The notes under the pieces were generated by a model, which was not told the DNA's origin, searched no databases, and saw only the letters and a program-made list of their open reading frames with translations. The translations under genes were made by a program, and so were the position numbers. From Chloroflexota bacterium (GTDB taxonomy: Bacteria; Chloroflexota; Dehalococcoidia; CAUJGQ01): a stretch of 39,345 nt of DNA. Shown here piece by piece: positions 31,663 through 39,345 of this stretch; within the stretch, counting starts at the first letter, position 1, and every line of letters starts with the position of its first letter. The stretch lies in assembly GCA_963170165.1 (NCBI GenBank), contig CAUJGQ010000105.1, positions 1 to 39,345 on the forward strand, in the 5' to 3' direction.

Positions 31663-34062
31663 CTATGCCGGCCGTAGCAGCTCGCGGGTGGGGGTGATCA
31701 GGGCGGCGAATGGCGGGGCAGCGGCGGCATCCAGCAGCAGAGCGGTGCAATCGCGGGCGGAGAGCGGGCGGGAGAACAGGTAGCCCTGGGCCAGCTCGCA
31801 ACCAGCAGCGCGCAGCCGCCGGGCCTGGGCGGTGTGCTCGATCCCTTCCGCCACCACGCCCAGACCGAGTGTGTGACCCAGCGCGATGATCGAGCGGGCC
31901 AGCGCCGCCGCGTGCGGGTCCGTATCGATGGCTTCGATAAACGAACGATCCAGCTTCATCACATCAAACGGGTAACGGCGCAGGTAGCTGAGCGACGAGT
32001 AACCGGTGCCAAAGTCATCGATACCCAGGGTGACGCCCAGCCGCTTGAGCGCATTCAGCGCCGCCGCTGCGCCGCCGGTATCCTCAATCAGCACGCTCTC
32101 CGTCACCTCGATGCCGAGCGCGGCGGCCGGCAGTCCCTCTGCCTTCAGGATGGCATCCACCTCAGCGGCGAACCCCTCCTGCACCAGCTGGCGCGGCGAC
32201 ACGTTGATCATCAGCCGGGGGGCATCGGGCAGCGTCTGCCGCCATAGCGCCGCCTGACGGCAGGCCGTCTCCATAATCCAGCGGCCGGCCGGCACAATCA
32301 GCCCGGTCTCCTCGGCCAGCGGGATGAAGGTGGCAGGCGAGATCACACCATGGACCGGATGGTCCCAGCGCACGAGCGCCTCTACCGCTACCACCCGGCC
32401 GCTGTCCATCGCTACCACCGGCTGGTATTGCAGGCGCAGGCCGCCATACTCCAGCGCCGCGCGCAGATCCGTCTCCAGCTCCAGCCGGCGGCGGGCATCC
32501 TCACCCATCACCTCGTCGAACAATACGGCACAACGCCCCCCCCGCCCCTTCGCCTGGTACATCGCCAGGTCGGCGCGGCGCAACAGCTCTTCGGGGGTGG
32601 CGGTCACCTCACCGGAGAGGGCAATTCCCACGCTGGTGGTGACCGACAACAACTGGCCGCCGAGGAGAAACGGCTCCAGCAGCGCCCCCAGCACGCGTTG
32701 TGCGGCACTCTCGGCATCGGCATGGGTGGCGCCGGGCGGCAGCAGCACGGTGAACTCATCGCCACCGATGCGCGCCAGCAGGTCTCCGCGGCGCAGGTGC
32801 GTGGACAGCCGCGCCGCCACCGCCTGCAACAGCGCGTCGCCGGCGCCGTGGCCCAACGTGTCGTTCACCGTCTTGAACCGGTCCAGGTCGAACAGCAGCA
32901 CGGCCACCGCCTGGTTGCCGCTGGCGGCACGGCTGATGGCGTGGCCCAGCGCCTCCTGAAAGGCGGGGCGGTTGGGCAGCCCGGTGAGGTCATCGTGAAA
33001 GGCACGGTGGCGCAGCTCCGCCGTGAGTGTGGCGTTCTCCAGCGCTCGGCCGGCCTGAATCGCCAGCAGCTCGAACGCCTCCACCTCCTGGCGGCTGACG
33101 CAGGTGGCCGTGCGGCTGCCACCCAGTAGCGCGCCGGTGATCCGGCCGCGGTCACGAATGGGGCTGCCGATCGCGGTGCGCACCCCGGCACTGCGCAGCG
33201 TCTGGATCGCCGCTGGGTGGTTCAGGTAGTCCTCCACCAGCACCGTCGCGCCGCGACTGAGCACCAGGCTGGGGACCCCCTCGGTGGCGGGCTGTAACGC
33301 CGCCATGATCGCAGGCGGCACCCCACGGCTGCGCAGGATGCGGTAGGTGGTGTGGCTGTCGTCAAACTGGGTAATGGCCACCAGGTCAAACCCTAACCCG
33401 GAGGCTGCGCCGAGCACGGCATCGAGTGCACCGCCGCTGTCCAGCGTGTTTGATTCGCCCGCCGCCGCCGCCACCGTGGCCAGCAGCGCCGAGCGCCGCG
33501 CCGACTCGGCATGTGCGGCCGCGCGGCCTTCAATCTCCCGCACCAGCTCCCGCGCCAGAAACACCGCCATGTACGAGATCAGTCCCATCAGGCCGAAGCG
33601 CAGGATGAGCACGGCCGGCCCGGGCATGGTGCCCGTGAGCAGGCATACCAGCAGATATGACCCGGCCGTGATGCCGTACAGCGCCGCTTGGCCACGGGGT
33701 GGGTAAGCAATGGCGATGAAGATCGAGGTGAGCCCGTACGTCCAGAACGCCTCGGAGTAACCACCGCCGGTGACACCGATGAAGATGGAGATCAGCAGGA
33801 TATCGGCCGCGGTCCAGGTATAGAACACCCACAGCCCGGCGCGGCCAGCCAGCAGCCGCTGCCAGGGCAGTGCCGCCACCACCAGCCCGCCGGCCACGGT
33901 GAGCGCCACCAGCACCAGGGTCAGCAGGTGATCGGCATGGTGCGGGAAACCGGGCAGAAAATGGAACAGCAGAATAATAGCCGCGGTGGCCAGGGAAACC
34001 TGCACACCAATGGCGACGGTGCGCAGGCGGAAGGGTGCGAGCAGACGGTCTCGGGGGGTCAT
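31663..34062 (-). CDS. membrane GAF-GGDEF-EAL cyclic di-GMP protein
   Basis: A 799-residue regulator of c-di-GMP. About five to six membrane helices (residues 15-170) form an N-terminal sensor; a GAF domain follows (about 200-350); GGDEF is intact (IGGDEFTVLLP, about residue 432) with an RRGD inhibitory site five residues before; EAL is intact (VEALVRWDHP, about 562) with EVTES and IDDFGTGYSS. Both synthesis and breakdown look possible, so net activity is undecided. ATG 34062 is chosen; longer starts add 49 residues with no membrane character. Divergent from hisS. Confidence 0.95.
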   Translation of the reverse strand: MTPRDRLLAPFRLRTVAIGVQVSLATAAIILLFHFLPGFPHHADHLLTLVLVALTVAGGLVVAALPWQRLLAGRAGLWVFYTWTAADILLISIFIGVTGGGYSEAFWTYGLTSIFIAIAYPPRGQAALYGITAGSYLLVCLLTGTMPGPAVLILRFGLMGLISYMAVFLARELVREIEGRAAAHAESARRSALLATVAAAAGESNTLDSGGALDAVLGAASGLGFDLVAITQFDDSHTTYRILRSRGVPPAIMAALQPATEGVPSLVLSRGATVLVEDYLNHPAAIQTLRSAGVRTAIGSPIRDRGRITGALLGGSRTATCVSRQEVEAFELLAIQAGRALENATLTAELRHRAFHDDLTGLPNRPAFQEALGHAISRAASGNQAVAVLLFDLDRFKTVNDTLGHGAGDALLQAVAARLSTHLRRGDLLARIGGDEFTVLLPPGATHADAESAAQRVLGALLEPFLLGGQLLSVTTSVGIALSGEVTATPEELLRRADLAMYQAKGRGGRCAVLFDEVMGEDARRRLELETDLRAALEYGGLRLQYQPVVAMDSGRVVAVEALVRWDHPVHGVISPATFIPLAEETGLIVPAGRWIMETACRQAALWRQTLPDAPRLMINVSPRQLVQEGFAAEVDAILKAEGLPAAALGIEVTESVLIEDTGGAAAALNALKRLGVTLGIDDFGTGYSSLSYLRRYPFDVMKLDRSFIEAIDTDPHAAALARSIIALGHTLGLGVVAEGIEHTAQARRLRAAGCELAQGYLFSRPLSARDCTALLLDAAAAPPFAALITPTRELLRPA

Positions 34063-34139
34063 TGGCGCCAACCTACAGGAGTGCCCGCCGGTCCGGAGTC
34101 TCCTTACACAGGTATCGCGCGCATCGTGAAAACCTGAAC

Positions 34140-34152
34140 GGTTACCGTAACC
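34140..34152. promoter_or_regulatory. palindrome in the GGDEF/hisS divergent region
   Basis: GGTTACCGTAACC has 6-base arms around one C. It sits in the 309-base divergent gap with TTGGCGCCAA at 34062-34071 and two CCGGCGCCGG copies at 34167 and 34218 (51 bases apart). Possible operator for one or both genes. Confidence 0.35.
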
Positions 34153-34241
34153 TTGCCGCCCGCAGGCCGGCGCCGGTACCATACAAGGCACCATGCACGC
34201 AGGTAGCATCCCCTCAACCGGCGCCGGACATGCGCATCCCT

Positions 34242-34290
34242 GGCCGTGCGGCGGCGTTGTCGCGGTCGCACGGCCGGCCCGCTAACGGGC
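34242..34290 (+). promoter_or_regulatory. double hairpin in the hisS leader
   Basis: GGCCGTGCG (34242-34250) pairs perfectly with CGCACGGCC (34267-34275); a second stem GCCCG/CGGGC around CTAA follows at once (34277-34290), and CTCTTTCT comes 10 bases later. Two serial stems before an aminoacyl-tRNA synthetase suggest a leader control element. T-box signatures are not seen. Confidence 0.45.
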
Positions 34291-34371
34291 ACACCCAGCC
34301 TCTTTCTGCCTGCCGGCTGCCCAGCGATCCGCGCCCGTGCCCTGCGCCGGGACGTCGTGAGGAGATCTGCC

Positions 34372-35628
34372 ATGTACACCGCCCCACGCGGCACCACCGA
34401 CGTGCTGCCCGCCGATCAGCCCTACTGGCGGCTGGTGCGCGACACCGCCGAGCGGCTGGCCGCCGCGTACGGCTACCTGCCCATCGAGACACCGATGTTT
34501 GAGGAGCTGGGCGTCTTCGAGCGCGGCATCGGCGAGGGCACAGACATCGTCGAGAAGGAGATGTTCCTGCTCCAGTCGCGCACGGAGGAAGCGCGGCGCT
34601 TTGCCCTGCGTCCGGAGGCCACCGCCGGCCTGTGCCGCGCCTATGTCGAGCGGGGCATGTCCAGCCTGCCCGCCCCGGTGCGGCTGTACTGGGCCGGTCC
34701 CAACTTCCGTTACGAGCGCCCCCAGGCCGGCCGGCTGCGCCAGTTCACCCAGGTCAATCTGGAGGCCATCGGCTCCGATGACCCGCTGCTGGACGCGGAG
34801 ATCATCGGCTATGCCTGGCGGCTGTACGAGGAACTCGGGCTGCGCAACCTGACGGTGCTGGTCAACTCCATCGGCACCAAAGAGGCGCGCGCGCCCTACC
34901 TGGAGGCGCTGCGCACGTACTTCCGCCCGCACCTGGAGCGGCTGAGCGCCGATGACCAGATGCGCTATGCCAAGAACCCCCTGCGCCTGCTGGATAGCAA
35001 AGATGCCCGCACGCGCGAGCTGCTTGACGGCGCGCCCGACCTCCAGGAGGCGCTGCCACAGGGGAGCCGCGACCACTTTGCCAGGCTACAGGCGTACCTG
35101 ACCGCGGCGGATATCCCGTATCAGATCGAGCCGCGGTTGGTGCGCGGCTTCGATTACTACACGCATACGGTGTTTGAGATTGTGCCGCCGGACGCGGGCG
35201 CACAGGGGACGATTGGCGGCGGTGGCCGCTATGACGGGCTGATTGAGCTCCTGGGTGGCCGGCCAACCCCGGCGGTAGGCTTTGCCACCGGCGTGGAGCG
35301 CATCATCCTCAACCTCAAGCGGAACGCGATCACCCCGCCGCCTCTGCCCAGCCCGCAGGTGTTCATCGCTACCGGCACGCCCGCCGCTGCCGCTCCCGCC
35401 TTCGCCCTGGCTGATGCGTTGCGCCGGGCCGGGGTCGCCGTGCAATCCGCCGCCGGCGGCGGCAGCCTCAAGGCCCAGCTCCGCCACGCCTCCCGCTCCG
35501 GCGCCCGCTTCGTCGCCATCCTCGGCGAAGACGAACTATCGGCGGGCACGGTCGCCCTCAAGGACATGGAGACCAACAGCCAGGTGAGTATCCCGCGCGC
35601 CGAGGTGGCCCGGCGGGTGGCGGGGTGA
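34372..35628 (+). CDS. hisS: histidyl-tRNA synthetase
   Basis: A 418-residue class II synthetase that charges tRNA-His. It starts MYTAPRGTTDVLPAD; motif 1 region LPIETPMFEELGVF; motif 2 FRYERPQAGRLRQFTQVN (YERPQxGRxRxFxQ); His-binding LVRGFDYYTHTVFEI; motif 3 GGGGRYDGLIE and FATGVERIIL; then the anticodon-binding domain (about 325-418). GAGGAG lies 7 bases before ATG 34372. Confidence 0.97.
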   Translation: MYTAPRGTTDVLPADQPYWRLVRDTAERLAAAYGYLPIETPMFEELGVFERGIGEGTDIVEKEMFLLQSRTEEARRFALRPEATAGLCRAYVERGMSSLPAPVRLYWAGPNFRYERPQAGRLRQFTQVNLEAIGSDDPLLDAEIIGYAWRLYEELGLRNLTVLVNSIGTKEARAPYLEALRTYFRPHLERLSADDQMRYAKNPLRLLDSKDARTRELLDGAPDLQEALPQGSRDHFARLQAYLTAADIPYQIEPRLVRGFDYYTHTVFEIVPPDAGAQGTIGGGGRYDGLIELLGGRPTPAVGFATGVERIILNLKRNAITPPPLPSPQVFIATGTPAAAAPAFALADALRRAGVAVQSAAGGGSLKAQLRHASRSGARFVAILGEDELSAGTVALKDMETNSQVSIPRAEVARRVAG

Positions 35629-35643
35629 CGGAGAGCGGGGCGA

Positions 35644-35692
35644 CCCTCCTCCCCGGTGCTGACGGCTGACTGGTGAAAGCTGAGCGCTCATG
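35644..35692. repeat. seven in-phase 7-base repeats running into a start codon
   Basis: Two C-type units (CCCTCCT first) are followed in the same phase by five G-type units (GCTGACG, GCTGACT and relatives). The last unit, GCTCATG, contains the ATG of the LOG gene. No other ribosome site is visible. Confidence 0.75.
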
Positions 35693-36271
35693 CACCGTAT
35701 CTGTGTCTTCTGTGGCTCCAGTGAAGGGGCGGACCCGCGCTATCGGGCGGGGGCGGAGGGGCTTGGGCGGCTGCTGGCGGCGCGCGGGATAGAGGTGGTG
35801 TACGGCGGCGGCAGCGTGGGGCTGATGGGCGTCATGGCGGATGCGGCGTTGGCGGCGGGCGGGCGCGTCACCGGCGTGATCCCGCGGACGCTGTGGGAGC
35901 GGGAGGTGGGCCACCGCGGCCTAAGCGATCTGCGCACCGTCGAGAGCATGCACGAGCGCAAGGCGCTGATGGCGGAACTGGCAGATGCATTCATCGCCCT
36001 GCCCGGCGGCGCGGGCACGCTGGAGGAGTTCGCCGAGGTATGGACGTGGGCGCAACTCGGGCTGCATCCCAAGCCCTGCGGCCTGCTCGATATCGGCGGC
36101 TACTATGACCCGCTGATCGCCTTTCTGGACCGGATGGTGGAGCAGCGCTTCCTGCGCGCCGAGCACCGCGCCATGGTGCTGGCCGATACCGACCCCGAGC
36201 GGCTGCTGGCCCGCTTCGCCGCCTATGTCCCGCCCGCCGTGCCCAAGTGGCTGGACCGCAAGCAAACGTAG
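35690..36271 (+). CDS. LOG family protein (nucleoside 5'-monophosphate phosphoribohydrolase)
   Basis: A 193-residue Rossmann-like enzyme of the TIGR00730/LOG family, which releases a base from a cytokinin or AMP-like nucleotide. Starts [57 protein letters not shown]; and the catalytic [17 protein letters not shown] with PGGxGTxxE complete. Preceded by 7-base repeats in place of a Shine-Dalgarno sequence. Confidence 0.94.
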   Translation: MHRICVFCGSSEGADPRYRAGAEGLGRLLAARGIEVVYGGGSVGLMGVMADAALAAGGRVTGVIPRTLWEREVGHRGLSDLRTVESMHERKALMAELADAFIALPGGAGTLEEFAEVWTWAQLGLHPKPCGLLDIGGYYDPLIAFLDRMVEQRFLRAEHRAMVLADTDPERLLARFAAYVPPAVPKWLDRKQT

Positions 36272-36332
36272 TCTGATCCTCTCCGGCGCCTGCTCCGTAC
36301 ACACAGACGAACAACAGAAGCGGAGCGCCTCT

Positions 36333-36728
36333 ATGCGTCCGGCACCTGAGCTGTTGGGGTTCCTGGAGCGATTTTACGCCGCGTACCGGGCGGGCGATGC
36401 GGAGGCGGTGACAGCGATGTACGAGCCTGGTGAGGGTGTGCTGTGCATCGGCACCGCCGCAGAGGAATGGTGGACCGACAACGACAGCCACCTGCGCGAT
36501 GTGGCGGCGCAACTCCAGGCAGCGGGCGGCTTTCCGTTCTACGGTGGCGATGCCCAGGCCTGGGAGGAAGGTTCCGTTGGCTGGATCGGAGACCGGCCGG
36601 TGCTGCGCGTACCAGAGGGCGATGTCCCGCTACGGCTGACGCTCGTGCTGCACCGCACCAATGACTGGAAGATCGTCCAGGTCCATTGCTCGGCCCCGGC
36701 CCGCAACCAGGACATTGGCTGGGAGTAG
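36333..36728 (+). CDS. SnoaL-like nuclear-transport-factor-2 fold protein
   Basis: A 131-residue protein of the SnoaL_3/DUF4440 kind: FLERFYAAYRAGDAEAVTAMYEPGEGVLCIGTAAEEW (key part YRAGDAEAVTAMY), then GWIGDRPVLRVPEGDVPLRLTLVLHRTNDWKIVQVHCS (key part LHRTNDWKIVQVHCS). ATG 36333 lies behind AAGCGGAG. Function unknown, probably binding or hydrolase-like. It is 61 bases downstream of the LOG gene. Confidence 0.82.
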   Translation: MRPAPELLGFLERFYAAYRAGDAEAVTAMYEPGEGVLCIGTAAEEWWTDNDSHLRDVAAQLQAAGGFPFYGGDAQAWEEGSVGWIGDRPVLRVPEGDVPLRLTLVLHRTNDWKIVQVHCSAPARNQDIGWE

Positions 36729-36743
36729 CTTTCAGTGGTCAGC
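36727..36743. repeat. 7-base repeat units on the minus strand
   Basis: On the minus strand this reads GCTGACC then ACTGAAA then GCT, the G-type unit. Another pair (GCTGAAA, GCTGCCC) is at 36798-36811. Both lie between genes. Confidence 0.4.
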
Positions 36744-36816
36744 AGAAGACAGGCTCACCGTGTGCCGGACGCAACGCGCAGCAGGCATGGGACCAGGGCT
36801 GAAAGCTGCCCGGCTG

Positions 36817-37086
36817 CTACCGCACCTCCAGCGGCATGACGGAGGCGGTGGCGGCGTAGCGCTTGAGGCGGAAGACGGTGCGGCGGGAGACGCCCATCGC
36901 GACGGCGGCCTCATCGGCGCTGAGGCCCTCAGACAGCAGCGTACGCAACTGCGCCTCGCGCAGCAGTGCGCCGGCGCGCTTGGGAGGCAGGTCATACCGG
37001 CAGGCCGGCAGCGGGCAGGCAAGGCATTTGGGGGCAATCTCGCAGCCGTCATCGCGGTAATGCTGGAACTCGTCGACAGTGCTCAC
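36817..37086 (-). CDS. Cys-cluster helix-turn-helix protein
   Basis: An 89-residue protein. The N-terminal half has four Cys in CEIAPKCLACPLPACRYD (a metal or Fe-S site in appearance). The C-terminal half is an HTH: LLSEGLSADEAAVAMGVSRRTVFRLKR. GTG 37086 follows GGGAGAGA by three bases. The combination suggests a small DNA-binding regulator whose metal site may be structural or redox-sensing. It is not WhiB: spacing and helix differ. Confidence 0.8.
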   Translation of the reverse strand: MSTVDEFQHYRDDGCEIAPKCLACPLPACRYDLPPKRAGALLREAQLRTLLSEGLSADEAAVAMGVSRRTVFRLKRYAATASVMPLEVR

Positions 37087-37635
37087 GGCTCTCTCCCAGC
37101 GCGCATAATGAACATCTGTTCCAAGATTGCCGCGCCGGAAGGAGGCCCGTCAACGTGATACAGAAGCCCCGGCTGGTTTGGGGGCGATAGAGGCATCGCC
37201 CGAGGTCCAAGCGAGCAACGGATGGCGGACGCATTACGTCTGCGCAGCGCAAGTCAACCAGGACCGAGCACCTTGACGTAGGGGCACAACCGGTGAATCT
37301 GTATATACGTTATGGCTGATTTGCAGAAGAGAATTATCGGTGCGGTAGCGGTACGGCCGGAGCATCCGTGTTTATAGCCGGAGGTATCGGATCGCGCCGA
37401 GGCGGGGAATCGAGGGTCACGCAGGCTCGCGTTTTCGCCCATCGCACATTGAGTTTGATAGCTGAGCCATAGCCCTGCGACCTGCCGCTCGCTTGTGAAA
37501 AGAGGGAATAACGCCGCCGGAGCCGGAAGACCGCCGCTTGGCTCGGCGCGCGGTTATGGAGCTTGCGCTGACATTACGCTAGCACACGACCGCCGCCGCG
37601 CCGAGAGCCAAACGGCACTTTCTCGAACAGATGCG
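37087..37635. other. 549-base stretch without a convincing gene; several hairpins
   Basis: Base composition is less GC-biased than in the genes, and stop codons are frequent. Visible structures are GGGCGAT/ATCGCCC (37182-37201, 6-base loop), a 7-pair stem at 37225-37243, and the large inverted repeat at 37533-37616. No tRNA, SRP RNA, RNase P RNA or tmRNA signature was found. A tiny frame at 37155-37190 has a fair ribosome site but encodes 11 residues. Confidence 0.5.
37533..37616 (-). repeat. 84-base imperfect inverted repeat after ridA
   Basis: Arms 37533-37554 and 37589-37616 pair over about 22 positions with 2- and 4-base bulges; the 34-base loop itself can form GCTTGCG/CGCTAGC. The one arm mismatch is C-A on the plus strand but G-U in minus-strand RNA, favouring an RNA read with ridA, whose stop lies 20 bases away. 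Terminator, stable 3' RNA or small element relic. Confidence 0.6.
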
Positions 37636-38094
37636 CTACTCGACCTCCAAGATCATCTCCACCTCGACCGCCGCGCCGAGCGGCAGCTCGGCAGCGCCCA
37701 GGGCAGCACGGGAGTGGCGGCCCTGCTCACCGAAGATCTCTACCAGCAACTCCGAGGCGCCGTTGATCACGCCGGGCTGGCCGGTAAAGCCGGGGGCGCT
37801 GGCCACATGGCCCATCACCCGGACGACGCGCGTCACCCGGTCCAGGCTGCCCAGCTCCCCCTGCGCCACCGCCAGCGCGTTGATCGCTGCCAGCCGCGCC
37901 GCCGCGTAGCCATCCTCCGGCGAGACGTCTGCACCGAGCTTGCCGGCGTACCGCAGCCGGCCATCGGCACTGGGCAGCTGCCCGGAGATGAACAGCAGGT
38001 TGCCGGTGCGCACCGCCGGCACATACGCCGCCACCGGCTTGGGCGCGGGCGGCAGGGTGATGTTGAGCTGTTGCAGTCGATCGGCGATGGACAT
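37636..38094 (-). CDS. RidA family (YjgF/UK114) protein
   Basis: A 152-residue Rid protein, usually a trimer that removes reactive enamine/imine intermediates. Conserved parts: VRTGNLLFISGQLP, LARLAAINALAVAQGELGSLD (quoted as AAINALAVAQGELG), RVVRVMGHV, HSRAALGAAELPLGAAVEVEMI (quoted as SRAALGAAELPLGAAVEVE). The usual catalytic Arg of RidA proper (in the R-x-A-x-x-V segment) appears as SRAALGAAELP, so it belongs to the YjgF-like subgroup with a longer N-terminus. GGAGGT lies 5 bases before ATG 38094. Confidence 0.93.
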   Translation of the reverse strand: MSIADRLQQLNITLPPAPKPVAAYVPAVRTGNLLFISGQLPSADGRLRYAGKLGADVSPEDGYAAARLAAINALAVAQGELGSLDRVTRVVRVMGHVASAPGFTGQPGVINGASELLVEIFGEQGRHSRAALGAAELPLGAAVEVEMILEVE

Positions 38095-38104
38095 GCTCTA
38101 CCTC

Positions 38105-38118
38105 CATCAGCGGTCAGC
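38105..38118. repeat. pair of 7-base repeats before ridA
   Basis: Minus strand reads GCTGACC then GCTGATG, in phase, 11 bases before the ridA start on its coding strand. A plus-strand pair GCTGACG, GCTGACC is at 38274-38287 before the DUF169 gene. Confidence 0.5.
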
Positions 38119-38309
38119 GGAGGACGGAACCCACCTGGATGAACCGGGGAGACCGGATGCCCGTCCGTGTCCTCGCCGCTGCTGTCCACCCTGTTCATCT
38201 CGGTGCGTGCTCATCCCCAGATGCCGCCTGTATGCTGTCTGGAACCGCACGAGATAGTGTAGCGTTACGGCCTGCTGACGGCTGACCACGACCAGGAAGG
38301 GAGCCCCAC

Positions 38310-39122
38310 ATGCCCGAGCCTGTCATCCCCCTGGATGCCATCGCGGATACTCCGGCTGAGCCGGAGGCGTATGACTGGAATAGTATCGTCAACGACCTCA
38401 ACCAGTTACTGCGGCTGCGGGTAACGCCCATCGGCCTGCAACGGTTCCGCACCGAGGAGGAGATGGCGGCCATCCCCCGGCTGCGCCGCCCGACGGCGGT
38501 CCACACCTTTGACCAGATTGTGGCGCAGGCAGCGCGGCTGGGCTGGACGGTGGGGGCAACGGCCAAAGACCTGTCCGGCACGCAGTGCACCGCCGTCATC
38601 GGCCTCACCCCGCGCGACGAGGACTGGCTCTCCGGTAAGCGGATGGCCGGGGTGTGGTTCGAGACGCTGGAGGATTCGGCGGCGCACCAGGCAGCGATGG
38701 ACCTGGCCGAGCACGGCCGGTACGAAGCGATCGTCGCCTCACCCCTGACCAGCGGGCGGCTACCCCGGCCGGATGTGTGCCTGATCTACGGCACGCCGGG
38801 GCAGATGATCATCTTCATCAACGGCTTGCAGTGGAGCGGCTATCGCAAGTTTCAGTTCAGCGTGGTGGGCGAATCCTCCTGCGCCGACTCCTGGGGCCGG
38901 GCGCTCGCGACGGGCGAACCCAGCCTGTCTATTCCCTGCTTCGCCGAGCGGCGCTATGGCGGCGTGCTCGACGATGAGCTGTTGATGGCACTGCCGCCGC
39001 GCTTTATCCCCAAGGCGGTCGCCGGTATGGCCCGCCTGGCCGCCAACGGCCTGCGCTACCCTATCCCCCAGTACGGCATCCAGTCCGACGCCCGCGCCGG
39101 CCTGGGCCGCAGCTACGGGTAG
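38310..39122 (+). CDS. DUF169 family protein
   Basis: A 270-residue protein resembling DUF169: LNQLLRLRVTPIGLQRFRTEEEM at the start (key part LLRLRVTPIGLQRF), FDQIVAQAARLGWTVGATAKDLSG, an apparent C-centred motif TQCTAVIGL, DVCLIYGTPGQMIIFINGLQW and SSCADSWGRAL. Function is unknown, although related proteins sit near metal or CoA enzymes. AGGAAGGGAG precedes ATG 38310. Confidence 0.8.
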   Translation: MPEPVIPLDAIADTPAEPEAYDWNSIVNDLNQLLRLRVTPIGLQRFRTEEEMAAIPRLRRPTAVHTFDQIVAQAARLGWTVGATAKDLSGTQCTAVIGLTPRDEDWLSGKRMAGVWFETLEDSAAHQAAMDLAEHGRYEAIVASPLTSGRLPRPDVCLIYGTPGQMIIFINGLQWSGYRKFQFSVVGESSCADSWGRALATGEPSLSIPCFAERRYGGVLDDELLMALPPRFIPKAVAGMARLAANGLRYPIPQYGIQSDARAGLGRSYG

Positions 39123-39256
39123 CTCAGCGCCGGTCACCGCCCGCCCTTCCGCCGTCCCCTTGACGGCACGCCCCTGGCTGCCGCACTATCGCCGGGCGAT
39201 GGGCCGTATTCGGGTTGCCCGGAGGCGCCAGGATACGGCAGGGGAGGAGAGGGTTC

Positions 39257-39345
39257 ATGAGCGCGGTCACCACCGGGCAGGAGCGCGACGTCACCGTCGC
39301 CGGCCTGCGGGTGCGCTACTGGGAGGGCGGAACCGGGGAACCGCT
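39257..39345 (+). CDS. alpha/beta hydrolase, N-terminal fragment (cut by window end)
   Basis: Only 29 codons are visible: MSAVTTGQERDVTVAGLRVR then YWEGGTGEP. This matches the beta strands before the oxyanion HG motif of alpha/beta hydrolases. GGGGAGGAGAGGG precedes the ATG. Catalytic residues lie outside. Confidence 0.6.
   Translation, partial: MSAVTTGQERDVTVAGLRVRYWEGGTGEP

Noticed and set aside
34167-34227. Paired CCGGCGCCGG as a defined operator
   Set aside because: Self-complementary GC decamers are expected by chance at this base composition; the 51-base spacing alone is not enough.
37155-37190. 11-residue peptide after GGAGG
   Set aside because: A good ribosome site is present, but the frame is too short to support a gene and no leader-controlled gene follows on the same strand.
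1-39345. tRNA, rRNA, CRISPR or transposase genes
   Set aside because: Looked for T-arm GGTTCRANTCC signatures, evenly spaced direct repeats and transposase motifs by eye; none was seen.

Overview
The window is GC-rich bacterial chromosome, densely packed with genes and without mobile-element genes, tRNA, rRNA or CRISPR arrays. Gene content suggests a Chloroflexota bacterium, possibly Thermomicrobia-like: a eukaryotic-type Ser/Thr kinase beside an FHA/winged-helix regulator, an F420-type LLM oxidoreductase, DUF3320, type III CoA transferase, many SnoaL-like proteins, and the rpmH-rnpA-yidD-yidC-jag-parA-parB block. This placement is inferred from gene families, not from a phylogeny.

Left part (1-22.4 kb): most genes lie on the minus strand. 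They are mainly metabolic and accessory: quinone oxidoreductase, GlcF-like Fe-S protein, amidohydrolase, GntR/UTRA regulator, CoA transferase, redoxin, polyprenol-phosphate mannosyltransferase, LLM oxidoreductase, two tandem ester-cyclase-like proteins, a coupled pair made of a short UDP-sugar dehydrogenase and an unknown protein, a lipoprotein, an M20 peptidase and a CheY-like receiver. Plus-strand exceptions include the kinase, one SnoaL protein, a stand-alone DUF3320 protein and a flavin reductase.

Centre (22.4-29.3 kb): gene polarity flips. rpmH (46 codons), rnpA and yidD are followed by a parS-like palindrome, a BamB-like beta-propeller lipoprotein, yidC, jag, a PfkB-type kinase, parA and parB. 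This is the usual origin-proximal block, but dnaA is absent from its common place before rpmH and I see no DnaA-box cluster. RnpA matures tRNA; YidD, YidC and perhaps the lipoprotein serve membrane-protein insertion; ParA, ParB and parS segregate the origin region.

Right part (29.3-39.3 kb): two very small genes with good ribosome binding sites, a PEP-utilising His-domain protein without its ATP-grasp half, a membrane GAF-GGDEF-EAL protein divergent from hisS, a LOG-family phosphoribohydrolase, another SnoaL-like protein, a Cys-rich HTH protein, RidA, a DUF169 protein and the start of an alpha/beta hydrolase. A 549-base stretch (37087-37635) has no convincing gene but carries strong inverted repeats.

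Spread through the intergenic gaps are degenerate 7-base repeats (CCCnnnn and GCTGAnn types). In two places they run exactly up to a start codon where a Shine-Dalgarno sequence would normally be. With the hairpins between convergent genes, they are the main non-coding structure of the window.
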